Assembly: GCA_024196135.1 (NCBI GenBank)
Contig: JAMQCK010001107.1
Span: 1 to 11,955, forward strand
Length of the DNA: 11,955 bases
Reading direction: 5' to 3'
Origin: Pleurotus ostreatus/Saccharomyces cerevisiae fusant
Lineage: Eukaryota > Opisthokonta
Positions 1 through 8,815 of this stretch are shown one piece after another. Made by a program: the position numbers and the translations under genes. The stretch's first letter is position 1; each line of letters begins with the position of its first letter. Under the pieces are notes generated by a model that ran no database searches, had not been told where the DNA came from, and saw nothing but the letters and a program-made list of their open reading frames with translations.

Positions 1-1538
1 CGCCAGCCGCCCGGCGCACCCTCGAGCGTAAGCCCGTACTGCGCAACCTTCTTCTTGATCGCCGCGCTGGCCTCCCAGGCATGGTAGTGCGGGATCTTGC
101 TCGCGACATGGTGGGCAACGTGCGTCTCCGAGATGCCGTGCGTCGCGAAGGCGCCGATCCAGCCCATGAGCGCGCCGCAGTCGCCAAGCAGGTTGCGGTC
201 CATGGTCGAGAGGGCGCCGCGGGGGAAGGTGAACTCGGGCGCGCGGTAGTGGGGAAGGAGCGGGTCGGTGTGCTGGAGGAAGGTGATGAGGACGAGCCAG
301 TGGTTGACCCTGGAGGCGTGATTAGCACGTGATCATTTCGATTTCTTGGGGCGCCGCTGGCGACTCACCAGAGGTACGGGACCAGGTAGAGGCGGAAGAC
401 CTCAGCGAAGCCGCGCTGGTAGATCCAAGTGCCGATGACGGTCGCCCAGATGAGGATACCGGCGTTAGAGATCATGATCTGGTTGTAGTGGTCCTTCCTG
501 AACATGGGAGAGTTGGGGTTGAAGTCTTCGCGATGATCAGCATTCCGAGATCGTTGACAGGGAACTTGCAAACGTACGGCTGGTGCCCTTGGGGTACCTC
601 TTCTGGCCCGAGGCGTTCCTGATGATGTACGAAGGCCAGCCACCAATCTGTAAGCTATCAGCAATCGGCTGTCACTTTGAAGTGATCCTCCTACCAAGTA
701 GCTCATCGAACCCCACATCGCGGAGATGGGCGAGTCGCCGAGGGCCTCCCAGAACTCGCGCGCGATCTCCTCAGATACGCGCGACCCGAGCAGGTCCTCC
801 TTCTCCGCATTGAGGGGCGGGAGGTTGCGCTCAGAGCGGGTGCTGGGGACGAAGACCTGATCCTGTGTCATGTGGCCGGTGTGGGCGTGGTGGTTCGCGT
901 GCGTGATGCGCCAGGCCTGATACGGGACGCCGAGCCTGGTGTACGGCATCAGCAATTGAGTTCGCTCCACCGCGCCTCACACGTGAACCCCAACGTCCAG
1001 GGCATTCACATGCACGACGCGTCGCGGTGAAAATTGACAGGGAGTACGCACCCAGAGTGGAGGAACCAGCCTACGGTGTTGTTGATCGTCTTGGAGGTGG
1101 AGAACGCCTGGTGTCCGCACTCGTGCGCGACGACCCAGAGACCGGTAGCGAACAAGCCAGCCCAAAAGCCGTACAGCGCCCAGATAGCGAGACGGGCAGC
1201 GGGGTAGAGGAGGGGGTGGGGGAGAGTGACCGTGGTGAGGAACTCATCGGCGTAGGTCGCGGCCTTGTAGACAAGCGCGATGATGGCCACGTCTTGCACA
1301 CTAACGCCGTCGGTCAGTTCGCTTCCCCGTCGACTAGGCTCCAGTGCTACTCACATGTACAACGACGACCTCAGCGCCGACCGCTGGTGGCAATGGGCCC
1401 TACAGACCGTCAGCCTCGCCACATTTCATCTCCCGCACTGCGCAACACGCACGGAATGCACCCCAACAGCTCCTTGACGGAGATGTCGGGCACACAGTAG
1501 GTGGACTGGTCCACGGTCAAGAACTTCTCCGACGACAT
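1..1538 (-). CDS. FAD2: Δ12 (oleate) fatty acid desaturase, 3' end beyond the left edge
   Basis: Membrane-bound di-iron desaturase of the ER that converts oleoyl to linoleoyl chains. Seven exons are readable: 1538-1453, 1399-1355, 1300-1052, 935-695, 647-578, 525-369 and 309-1. The introns between them are in frame, and about 385 residues can be read. Three histidine boxes are visible: HECGH (103-107), HANHH (139-143) and HVAHH (346-350). Family-typical stretches include GHMTQDQVFVP after box 2 and QHTDP before box 3. A hydrophobic segment (about 82-102) precedes box 1. The ATG at 1538 gives a short N-terminus leading into VKELLGCIPAH, which fits fungal Δ12 enzymes; exon 1 is the least certain part. 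The C-terminal end, probably some tens of residues, lies outside the window. The acceptor of the intron 577-526 is AAG, less usual than CAG or TAG, but joining there restores the conserved HFNPN. A sister desaturase of other regiospecificity cannot be excluded, but Δ12 fits best. Confidence 0.93.
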
Positions 1539-1660
1539 TGCGGGCTCTCCAGCAACCCGAGGGACCCAACGAGATCCGTCTAAAAGAAAAGGAAGAGAAA
1601 GGAGAGGGTGGCCGCGAGAAGCAAGCCCAGCGCTGGATCAAAAGTGCAGTATCCTTGGGG

Positions 1661-1670
1661 TTTTTATTGG
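1661..1670 (-). promoter_or_regulatory. CCAAT / TATA-like element upstream of the desaturase
   Basis: On the minus strand this reads CCAATAAAAA, so a CCAAT pentamer (1670-1666) overlaps an AT-rich TATA-like run. It lies about 125 bp before the proposed ATG at 1538. The leader between the two contains a strong CT tract (about 1573-1606 on the minus strand), common near fungal transcription starts. The assignment rests on position and motif only. Confidence 0.4.
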
Positions 1671-2117
1671 CTCGGCATCCGCCGCTCCCCGCCTTGGGGC
1701 ATCAACTGCTCCGCCGCCGTCATCAACTCGACAGTCGCGCCACCGCCTTACGACCAGCCCCGGTCACCGTCTAGATTCGTCGAGCCGCGGAGGAGGTCGG
1801 CGCCTGCATCTCAACGACGTACACGACGCGCACAACCCTGCACAATTTTTTCTATGGGGGCAGCGTCGCGGTTTGGGGTTCCTGAGCGCCGAGGACTCTT
1901 CCAACACGGAGGAGGCGGAAGACCGATGCGTCCTTGATATGAGCGATACCTCTCCAATATCACCACATCCGACCAAGCGGATGAATTACAGTACAGTACG
2001 GAAAATACACAGCCAAGTACGTAGACGAAAGGGGAGCAAGCTCCCCTCTCAACAAGAAAGAACCAAGATCGTCCGATGCGCAGTGACAATATGGAGTAGA
2101 TAAAGTAGCGTAGATGT

Positions 2118-2129
2118 GTATGTATGTAT
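2118..2129. repeat. Short (GTAT)3 microsatellite
   Basis: Three direct copies of GTAT, preceded by a related GT, lie just downstream of the kinase stop codon and so probably in its 3' UTR. In the transcript it would read as repeated AUAC. It is too short to suggest a function by itself. Confidence 0.6.
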
Positions 2130-2183
2130 GAGGCAACAAGATTGTACTTTACCGCTAGTGTTTCTTCTGTTTGTTCTTCACTA

Positions 2184-4261
2184 CTACCGCATCTCTTTCA
2201 GACGCTGGGACAGGCCCTCCAGGAATGCGAAGCCATCCTGTACGATAGGATCAGTAAGACCGGGCGTGGGCAGAGAACAAACGAACGCACCTTCGTGATC
2301 GTCTTCCCCGACGTCTTGTTCGTCGCCTTGCTAAAGTCGTCCACCATCGCCGCGAGCGCAGCATTGTTGCGCGCCGTCCGCACATCATGCTTCAGCCGCG
2401 CCAATATGCCCAGCTTGGCCTGCGACTCCTCCCTCGACCGTGTGCGCATGACACTTGCGCGCGAGTTCTGGGACGTCCTGCGATGCTAGTCAACACAAAC
2501 GTCCTCGCACCCTAATTCCAAACTGAACAACACTCACCTCGCTGGCACCTCGAACACCGACGGCTGCGCCAACTGCTTCTGCAACGCATCCAAAAAGTCC
2601 GTCGCCGCATTCGTCAACGTCTTCGAACTATTGCACCGCAGCGCCTCCACAAAGCCCGCCACAATCTCCGCCAGCGCCTCGTTGGTCGCCGCGCTCGACA
2701 CCCGCACCCTCAGCTGTCGAAGAAGGTCCGCCTTCTTCGCCGCGCCGACTGCAGGAGATTGTCGCTTGATGTACACAACATCCGAGTTGACGTTCGTGTT
2801 GTTCGACGGCACTAACGTGTTCGAGGGCGCCATATTGGAGTTGTTCTTCGTTTCCGACGACGCCATACTCGACTTCTTCTCCGCTTGCCTTGCCGCGCGC
2901 TGGATGTTCTTGCGGTCACCGAGCACCTCCCGGTCGGGCGGAGCGAGGTTGAGGTTCTGCAGCCCGCGCAAAATCTCGTTCATCTCCTCCGATGGCGGCG
3001 GCGCGAGACTGCGCTTCGGGGTCGCGATGACCCGCGGTGAGGGCTGCTAGCATCGTCAGTCGCCGGTGGCTTCGAAAAACACGAGCTGCGTACCTTCTCC
3101 AACACCCTCGGCGGCCACTCGAACTGCGAACAATCACCAAAACCTTGCTCTTCCGCCAAAGCCGCGAACTCGTCCTTCCACCTCTGATAATCGGGCCGGT
3201 CCATGAAGTTGAGTCTCCGGCAGTACCGCAAGAACTCCTCGAACTCGCTGGGCAGCCCTCGACAGAGGTCTTCAGGTCGGGCGTTCTTCTTTTCCCGCTT
3301 GAGGCGGTCGTGCGCTTCGTCAGTCTTTGGGACGCCATTGCGTGTCCACGAGAGACCGTTAGGCGTCAGGAGGTGGATGAGCATCAGGGCGGCTGCCTCC
3401 ATGTCGTCGCGGCGGGATGGTACTACCCGAGATGACGATAAGTCAGGTGAAGGAATGGGACGTCGCGCTACTCACCCTTGCCTCGACAGTGAACAGCGAC
3501 GGAGCTGAACCAGTAGTTGCCGATGAAATCTCGCGGCTTCTTACTGTCCGGTATGTGTCGCCGCGTAACCGGGTCGATGTAGAGCTTGGAGAATCCGAAG
3601 TCGATCATGTAGATGGTCTTCTCGAATGGCGGGAGCCCAATAGTGCAGTTGCCGAGCTGGATGTCGCGATGCAGCACCCCGCGGGCGTGCATAAGCTCAA
3701 GGCGGCTAATCTGAAGACGTATCTCAGCACACTCAAGGATGGGGCAGGTAGAGCAAGGCGCACCAACTGGATAGCAATGGAGATGACACTGCGCAGGTCC
3801 ATGACGCCCTTGCCGTGCTTGCGGTAGAGCTGGTCCAAGCTGGGCCCAAGAAGGTCGATGGCAAGGTAGTCCCACTTTCCCTGGACGCCGGCCTCCCACA
3901 TGGTGGGCATGCCGACGCCGCCCTGAAGGAGAGGGTAGAAGGCGCGCTCGTATCGATTGGTGGGGCACTCGTGGTGGACGTCCTGCACCTTGAGCGCGAC
4001 GGTCTTGCCGTTGTGTACGTGCACGGCGCGGTAGATAGAGCCTGGCGGGGGTGAGCTGAGTAATCGAGTCCGGCGCTTAGCGCACGCACCTGAATACCCC
4101 GAGCCAAGCAGATCCTGGAGGTAGTAATGTCCGAGATAGTATGGAATTTGTTCATCGTCCTGCTCGTCTAGCTGGCTCGCCAAGCCCTCGGAGTCTGGCC
4201 ACGAGCCCTCAGACTCGCCCGCAGACTCTGAGTACGCGCTGCCCTCGTCGAGAGAAAGCAT
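2184..4261 (-). CDS. CK1-like serine/threonine protein kinase with long C-terminal tail
   Basis: Seven exons (4261-4090, 4041-3764, 3710-3476, 3422-3094, 3046-2538, 2477-2291, 2237-2184) join in frame to 587 residues ending in TAG. An in-frame TGA lies just upstream of the ATG, which supports this start. The N-terminus (1-40) is acidic and serine-rich. The kinase domain runs from about 45 to 330: glycine loop GSGYSG (53-58), VALK lysine K75, αC glutamate E89, the CK1-typical LLQGGVGMPT and GPSLDQL, catalytic loop HRDIQLGN (164-171), IDFGFSK with DFG at 187-189, and RRDDMEA (232-238) matching the CK1 RRDDLES motif. CK1 also lacks a normal APE motif. The lysine normally two residues after the catalytic aspartate is Gln168, so activity may be reduced. 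The tail has proline-directed sites (SPR, TPKR near 341-349), an Asn/Ser-rich linker and two copies of a ~54-residue module. Fungal genomes contain many such divergent CK1 relatives; the substrate cannot be inferred. Confidence 0.9.
2193..2407 (-). repeat. Kinase tail module, copy 2 (residues 532-585)
   Basis: Second copy of the tail module, beginning ILARLKHDV and ending LSQRLKE, two residues before the stop codon. Unlike copy 1 it is split by a phase-0 intron (2290-2238) after the SGKTITK segment. The register of the match continues across this intron without a gap, which also supports the splice model. Confidence 0.7.
2564..2725 (-). repeat. Kinase tail module, copy 1 (residues 446-499)
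   Basis: Predicted helical stretch beginning LLRQLRVRV and ending LQKQLAQ. It aligns without gaps over 54 residues with copy 2, with 19 identities by my count (about 35%). Shared positions include the central N-x-A-L-A-x-x-V-x-x-F pattern and S-x-K-T-x-T. It lies wholly inside exon 5. I do not recognise the domain. Confidence 0.7.
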
Positions 4262-4986
4262 ATCCAGCGCTGATCAACGACGCACGCTGATGGGGGATCT
4301 GGTAGGCGCTTTCGCCTAGATGTAAGGGGTAAGGGTGACGCAGAGAGGTCTATCCACTCAGAGTAGGTAGCTGGAAAGCAGCACCGACTTAGGCGGGGAG
4401 GCGGGTGTGGGGGAAGGAGGAGAACCTGTGGCGAACGTCCAGTGATCAACGAGACTCGCGTCGCGGCACGTGGCCGTGCAAAGTCACAATGTCACGGTTC
4501 GATTCTTGTTCTGAACACTCATTCGAGAAGACCTGCTAATGGGCTCAACGATGACTCGGTATACGGAGTGTCGCTACTGAAGCTGAAGATGCTGGCCCTC
4601 TGGGATGTACGCATAGGGCGGGACACGATATTCGCGAAACTCAAGGACGTAGGCATCGGTCTTTTGGCCAACAAACGTAGAGAATGTCCAGAAGGACCGG
4701 TGCAGGCTCAAGTATCGTGCGAAGTAAGCGCTGGGAAGTACCCAGACGCTCATCGACAGCCTTCTCGACGACCTTCGGGGTCCGGAAATGTCAATGCGGT
4801 AGATTCACTTCGCACACGCTGCTTCTCTTGCCCAGCCTGCTCTGCGTGCCGACGAGCGGAGTCGTTCGCGGTGGAAAAGCAGCCGGAGGTGCTTCCGAAG
4901 TCCACTTGGATTCCGACTATTGGATGAATGTATAGTAACGAATGAAGGATTACATGTTCTAACCATTGCATGTACAGTATCAGTAA
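4262..4986. other. Intergenic: F-box gene 3' UTR and kinase promoter
   Basis: About 725 bp between the F-box stop codon and the kinase ATG. The kinase-proximal part has a strong pyrimidine tract on the minus strand (about 4391-4424) and a CACGTG hexamer at 4467-4472. Open frames occur on both strands, the longest being plus-strand 4442-4927 (161 codons) without a recognisable domain. A 59-codon minus-strand frame is listed separately. I see no clear gene. Confidence 0.5.
4574..4753 (-). CDS. Small orphan reading frame, 59 codons, doubtful
   Basis: ATG at 4753, stop TAG ending at 4574. The peptide is rich in aromatic residues (for example FREYRVPPYAYIPEGQH near its end) and its third codon positions are moderately GC-rich. 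It lies on the same strand as its neighbours, in the gap between the F-box gene and the kinase, and could be chance, a UTR frame or a gene remnant. I recognise no family and see no splice signals that would extend it convincingly. Confidence 0.15.
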   Translation of the reverse strand: MSVWVLPSAYFARYLSLHRSFWTFSTFVGQKTDAYVLEFREYRVPPYAYIPEGQHLQLQ

Positions 4987-6727
4987 TTACTCTCTATCAT
5001 GCTGAGTATAAGCCATGCCGTATTGTTCTTCTAAGAGCTGGAATCCATATGCATCAGCGGAACGTTGACCCTGACATGAGTAGTGATAAGAAATATCCAC
5101 GATGTGCAGAGGTAGGTGATGCTGTCGACGCGAGACAATCATATCCGCGATGGTACCGTCCGTCGTTACACAATGGCCAACGATCAGTTTGGTCAAGTCA
5201 GGCGCAAGTGGTAGCCCGTATGCGGGATTCAGGAGAGTGAAGAACGTGTCCCGAATGAGCGGTCCGCATACATGCAACGTGGTGAGCGACGCTGTCTGAG
5301 GGAGCTGAAGCAGAGCTATTAGGTCATCGTCAGACAGGCTAACGGCCTCTGATATTTCCAAGACGTCCAATCCTCCCGATATCTCCTGGATGAAATGTCG
5401 CAGAATCCTCGAGTCGCTGCAAGGCCAAGCAGGGGGATTGTTCGCTTTTGATCGCAATCCCACTTCGCGGAGGGAAGGAAGTCGAAGGCATTGCAATACA
5501 GCGTCGAGCGGCTCGTCGGCACAGACAATGAGGTTCTGCAGACAGTTCTGGGTGATGGGAGTTCGCAGAGGCTTTAAGGGCTGATTGGCGTCGGGGCAGA
5601 GGCAAACGTTGAGCTGCGCCAGCGACTGCCCGATGGCCATGATGTCGAGGAACTCGGAGTGGGGAATAGGGGAGTCGTGGATATGAGCGCTGACGAGCCG
5701 ATGCCAAGGCACGTCCACAGGAAGCGGTATACTGCAGATCTTCCTGAAGCTCTGTCTGGAGAGATGCACCAATTGCGGCGATGTGGCATACAAGTGGGAG
5801 ATCGCCTGTGTCTCTTCTCCGCCCTCGAGAAACTGGACAGAGATCTCACGCAACATGGACGCTGCTCCGGGCGGTAGGGCTGCGAGCCGACGGCACGAGG
5901 CGTGTACGACGGAGAGCTCGAGCACGCGTATTTCCGCAATGTGCGAGACGATGAAGTCGAGGACGCAGTAGCACCGCCGGTCCGCGGGAGTGACCGGAAG
6001 TCCATGTCTGAGCGTGTGGGCACCATTCCAGCGCAAGAACCATGCTTCATAGTCGCTGTATTTGAAAACCATGCCCGTGCCCCGTGTTCTATCCGCGTAT
6101 ATCTGGGCGAGCTCGAGGCGGCGGTGAGCACGCTTGCTTGGGCATCCCTCCAATGAGAGCCGCTGCCACAGAGCCGGAAGATTGATCGCCACATGTCTCC
6201 AATAGCGGGAGACGTGGCTGATTACCAGAGGTCGGCAGCGACGATTGGGCTTCGCGTCATCCAGTAGAGGCGGTAGGGTGTGCATAAATATCTCCGCCAA
6301 TATCTCTGGCGGCATCCCGTTCACGTGTGCAGGAGGAGCGCCAATTGGCACCGGTGAGAGAGGCATCGCGAGAAGACACATTTCGGGATCGCTGTAGTCT
6401 GCACGCCGTGAGTCGCGGGAGAGCGGCGGCAGCGCGGGTGGATAGGCGACGTGCGTAGAGGGACCCGCGGGTCCATCACCAGAATCGAGCGCAGGAGTGA
6501 GAGTGGGATGGGACACGAAGGCACGCGTAGCGGAGGATGGCGATGAGCGCGAATCGGAAGGTGCTCTGTTTGCTGCGTCCCCGCGCTGTTGACGACTGTC
6601 AGCAAGATATTTCTTTCAATACTGATGCCAACCTCACCGGATGTATATGCATTATCGCTGCGGTCTTAGGGCCATGCGCCTGCGTAGGAGCCCGAAGCGC
6701 ACTTGGCGTGTCCCTCCCGTGGGTCAT
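4987..6727 (-). CDS. F-box / leucine-rich protein (probable SCF substrate adaptor)
   Basis: The main exon (6585-4987) encodes an F-box beginning MPPEILAEIFMHTLP, followed by SHVSRYWRHVAINLPALW, the usual fungal form of the motif. The F-box falls at residues ~122-171 of the full model. The remaining ~390 residues are leucine-rich with degenerate LRR-like segments such as LDVLEISEAVSLSDDDLIALL. Such proteins bind Skp1 and present substrates to a cullin E3 ligase; the substrate is unknown. The long open frame reaches upstream to a stop at 6616-6618 without an ATG before 6381. I propose a first exon 6727-6638 and an intron 6637-6586 (GTGAGG donor, CTGAC branch, CAACAG acceptor). It joins in phase 0, gives about 562 residues, and has an in-frame stop just upstream and A at -3. 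The alternative is an unspliced start at 6381 (464 residues). The gene has far fewer introns than its neighbours. Family call firm, start moderate. Confidence 0.8.
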
Positions 6728-6771
6728 GATTTCTGGTTATTAGTGAGGTGGAGACACCGTGTGTCATTTCC

Positions 6772-6779
6772 CTTATATA
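6772..6779 (-). promoter_or_regulatory. TATA box of the F-box gene
   Basis: TATATAAG on the minus strand, 45-52 bp before the proposed ATG at 6727. A start of transcription about 30 bp downstream would leave a leader of roughly 20 nt and would skip the out-of-frame ATG near 6758. This spacing supports the 5' exon model but is not proof of use. Confidence 0.5.
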
Positions 6780-7226
6780 TTGAGTCTCAGTCATTGTGCC
6801 CCGATAAGGGGATACCGACATATGCCATTGTGTTTGGATGGAGTTCAGGTCAAGCTAGCTCGTTACTCTTCCTTCCCAAACCGGAACAAATGCACGTCAC
6901 GCCCACATTCCCACGGTTCGACTTGCATCACGCACTGTGACTGTGTTGACTGGCCACTAAGAGCGCCTTGCTGACCGGACGCTGTATTCCAACCACCGCG
7001 GCAAGTTCGGGGGATTTTCGACGATCACTCGCGAGACTTTCGATGATAATTCGCGACGTTCCCAACATTGCCTAACGACGAAGCTCAAGGGATGGCACGC
7101 AGATGAGAGGTACACATTATACATTTCTTTGCTTCACGTCCTACGCTACTCTAGATGGTGTGGTGGTGATACAAGATAGTTCGTGTCGTCGGCGGGGTAT
7201 ACCCACCTGCAAGGGTGGGTAGACGC
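6780..7226. other. Intergenic: aldolase 3' UTR and F-box upstream region
   Basis: About 450 bp with lower GC than the coding regions. It contains short open frames without recognisable products. Near the aldolase end there are two overlapping inverted repeats (7195-7204 and 7201-7220), and an AT-rich stretch around 7109-7125, on the minus strand AAATGTATAATG, could serve 3' end formation. Confidence 0.5.
7201..7220 (-). other. Small hairpin in the aldolase 3' UTR
   Basis: ACCCACC and GGTGGGT are perfect inverted copies separated by 6 nt, giving a 7-bp GC-rich stem 6 nt past the TAA stop codon. An overlapping 10-bp palindrome GGGTATACCC (7195-7204) would compete with it. No known regulatory family is recognised. 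Confidence 0.45.
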
Positions 7227-8734
7227 TTACAGGCGGTTGACGTTGCCAAGATCGGTGCATGCCTCCTTGACACGCTCGCTCATGGTCTTCTCGCCCTCGC
7301 GGACCCAGACACGCGGGTCGTAGAGCTGATAAGAGCGTTAGACGGTTAACAGACGAAGCGATGTTAGTAAGCAAACGCACCTTCTTGTTGGGCTTATCCG
7401 GGCCCTCGGGGTTGCCGACCTGGGTCATCAGGTAGTCCTTCTTGTTGAGGACGAAGTCGCGGATGCCCTTGAGGTAGGCGAACTGGGTGTCGGTGTCGAC
7501 GTTCATCTTGACGACGCCGTTGACGACCGCGGTCTTGATCTCGTCCTTCGACGAGCCAGAGCCGCCGTGGAAGACGAGGTACCTGGGGGTCGTCAGTGAT
7601 ACGTCGGCGCGGCATGACGAGCGACGACATACAAAGGCTTCTCAACCTTGCCACCCAGCTTCTCCGCCGCGTACGCCTGGTGCTTGCCGAGGATGTCGGG
7701 CCGGAGCTTGACGTTGCCCGGCTTGTACACACCGTGCACGTTGCCGAAGGCAGCGGCGATGCTGAAGTTCGGGCTAATCGCGGAGAGCGCGCTGTAGACG
7801 TCGAAGATGTCCTCCGGCTGCGTGTACAGGCTGCTGTTGTCGACGCCCGTGTTGTCGACACCATCCTCCTCGCCACCGGTAATGCCGATCTCCATCTCGA
7901 GCCAAATGCCCATGGGCGCCATGCGCTTGAAGTACTTCACGCAGGTCGCAATGTTCTCCTCCTTGCTCTCTTCGGAGAGATCGAGCATGTGGGAGGAGAA
8001 GAGGGGTTCTTGGTGGACCTTGAAGTGATCCTCGTCGGCCTCGAGCATGCCGTCGAACCAGGGAAGGAGCTTCTTCGCGCAATGGTCGGAGTGCATAATA
8101 ACGGGGCTACAGATCGAAGTCAGTACGGAAGCAAATCGAGTTTTTGAACTGCGCAACGCACATGCCGTAGTCCTTCGCGACGATGCGGACATGGTGGGCA
8201 GCAGCGACAGCGCCGCGGATGGACGCCTGCTGCTTGTCGTTTGCGAGGCCCTTGCCGGCGAAGTAGGCAGCGCCGCCCTGGGAGACCTGGATGATAATCG
8301 GGGACTTGATGTCTCTGATATCGGTTCAGTCGCGTAATTACGCGCGATAAAGGGGATCGCTGACCTTGCGGCCTCAAGGACAGCGTTTGCGGTCGAAGAG
8401 GAGGTTACGTTCTGCGCGAAGGTGAGCGGATGGAATAGGGGAACGAATGAGTCACGTACGAATGCCTGTCAGAACGTCGTCCTTCGGTAAGTAGCAATCC
8501 AGAGCTACTACACGCGGTCACTTACGGGGATGGCAAACTGGGGGACGTATGTTAGCTCGTGTACGCGCTTCTGTACCCATCGTACACACCTTGTGCTCCT
8601 TCGCATAGTCAAAGACTTTGCGGACGTTCTCGCCGGTGATGACGCCAGCCTGAATGAGGATCACCACCGTCAGCACTGCGCCGGTCGTCGTCAGCAGATC
8701 GCGGACGCACAGGTACGATGTCGAGGATGCCCAT
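7227..8734 (-). CDS. FBA1: Class II fructose-bisphosphate aldolase
   Basis: Cytosolic zinc enzyme of glycolysis and gluconeogenesis that cleaves fructose 1,6-bisphosphate into dihydroxyacetone phosphate and glyceraldehyde 3-phosphate. Nine exons (8734-8711, 8649-8590, 8537-8526, 8465-8460, 8411-8365, 8314-8162, 8106-7633, 7582-7381, 7325-7227) join in frame to 358 residues, the usual family length. HSDH (106-109) supplies the catalytic Asp108 and zinc ligand His109; the other zinc histidines are His225 (NVHGVY) and His264 (VFHGGSGS). GGSGS (265-269) and NVDTD (286-290) form the phosphate site, and the C-terminus has the fungal DPRVWVREGEKTM. The ATG at 8734 has A at -3 and G at +4. The first exons are tiny (24, 60, 12, 6 and 47 nt). 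The 12- and 6-nt exons supply the FAIP and AF of the conserved FAIPAFNVTSSS segment. A CT-rich leader and a TATA-like box precede it, fitting strong expression. Confidence 0.97.
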
Positions 8735-8794
8735 GATTGTGGTGGAGGTAGGAGGGAGGATGGAATTTTCTGAGGGTGGCGAAGGCCATCGATG

Positions 8795-8815
8795 TTTTAT
8801 CGGCCGTTCCACGTG
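8795..8815 (-). promoter_or_regulatory. Aldolase promoter: TATA-like box and E-box
   Basis: On the minus strand a CACGTG palindrome (8815-8810) is followed by GATAAAAC, whose ATAAAA lies at 8800-8795, about 60 bp before the ATG. The leader after it is a pyrimidine-rich tract (8760-8738). In yeasts bHLH factors acting on E-boxes control glycolytic genes; whether this applies here is inference, and CACGTG also occurs elsewhere in the window. Confidence 0.4.

Larger units (their letters stand above)
1539..2183. other. Intergenic: kinase 3' UTR and desaturase promoter
   Basis: This 645-bp stretch separates the kinase stop codon from the desaturase ATG. It should hold the kinase 3' UTR (right part) and the desaturase promoter and leader (left part). 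Open frames here show no recognisable protein and overlap on both strands, so I do not call a gene. It includes a short tetranucleotide repeat (GTAT, about three copies) at 2118-2129 and the CT-rich desaturase leader. Confidence 0.6.

Noticed and set aside
4488..4512. tRNA box B-like GGTTCGATTC on the plus strand
   Set aside because: The T stem does not pair beyond two positions and no box A lies at the right spacing.
4442..4927. Plus-strand frame of 161 codons between the F-box and kinase genes
   Set aside because: No recognisable domain, it runs against all neighbouring genes, and it overlaps their expected promoter and 3' UTR. A real gene is possible but unsupported.
5574..6194. Minus-strand frame of 206 codons inside the F-box gene
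   Set aside because: It is a shifted-frame shadow of the F-box coding exon and contains no domain.
6905..6930. tRNA box B-like GGTTCGACTT on the plus strand
   Set aside because: The invariant C closing the T loop is missing and no cloverleaf can be drawn.
7596..8147. Plus-strand frame of 183 codons inside the aldolase
   Set aside because: It is the mirror of the aldolase coding exons, caused by strong third-position GC on the minus strand.
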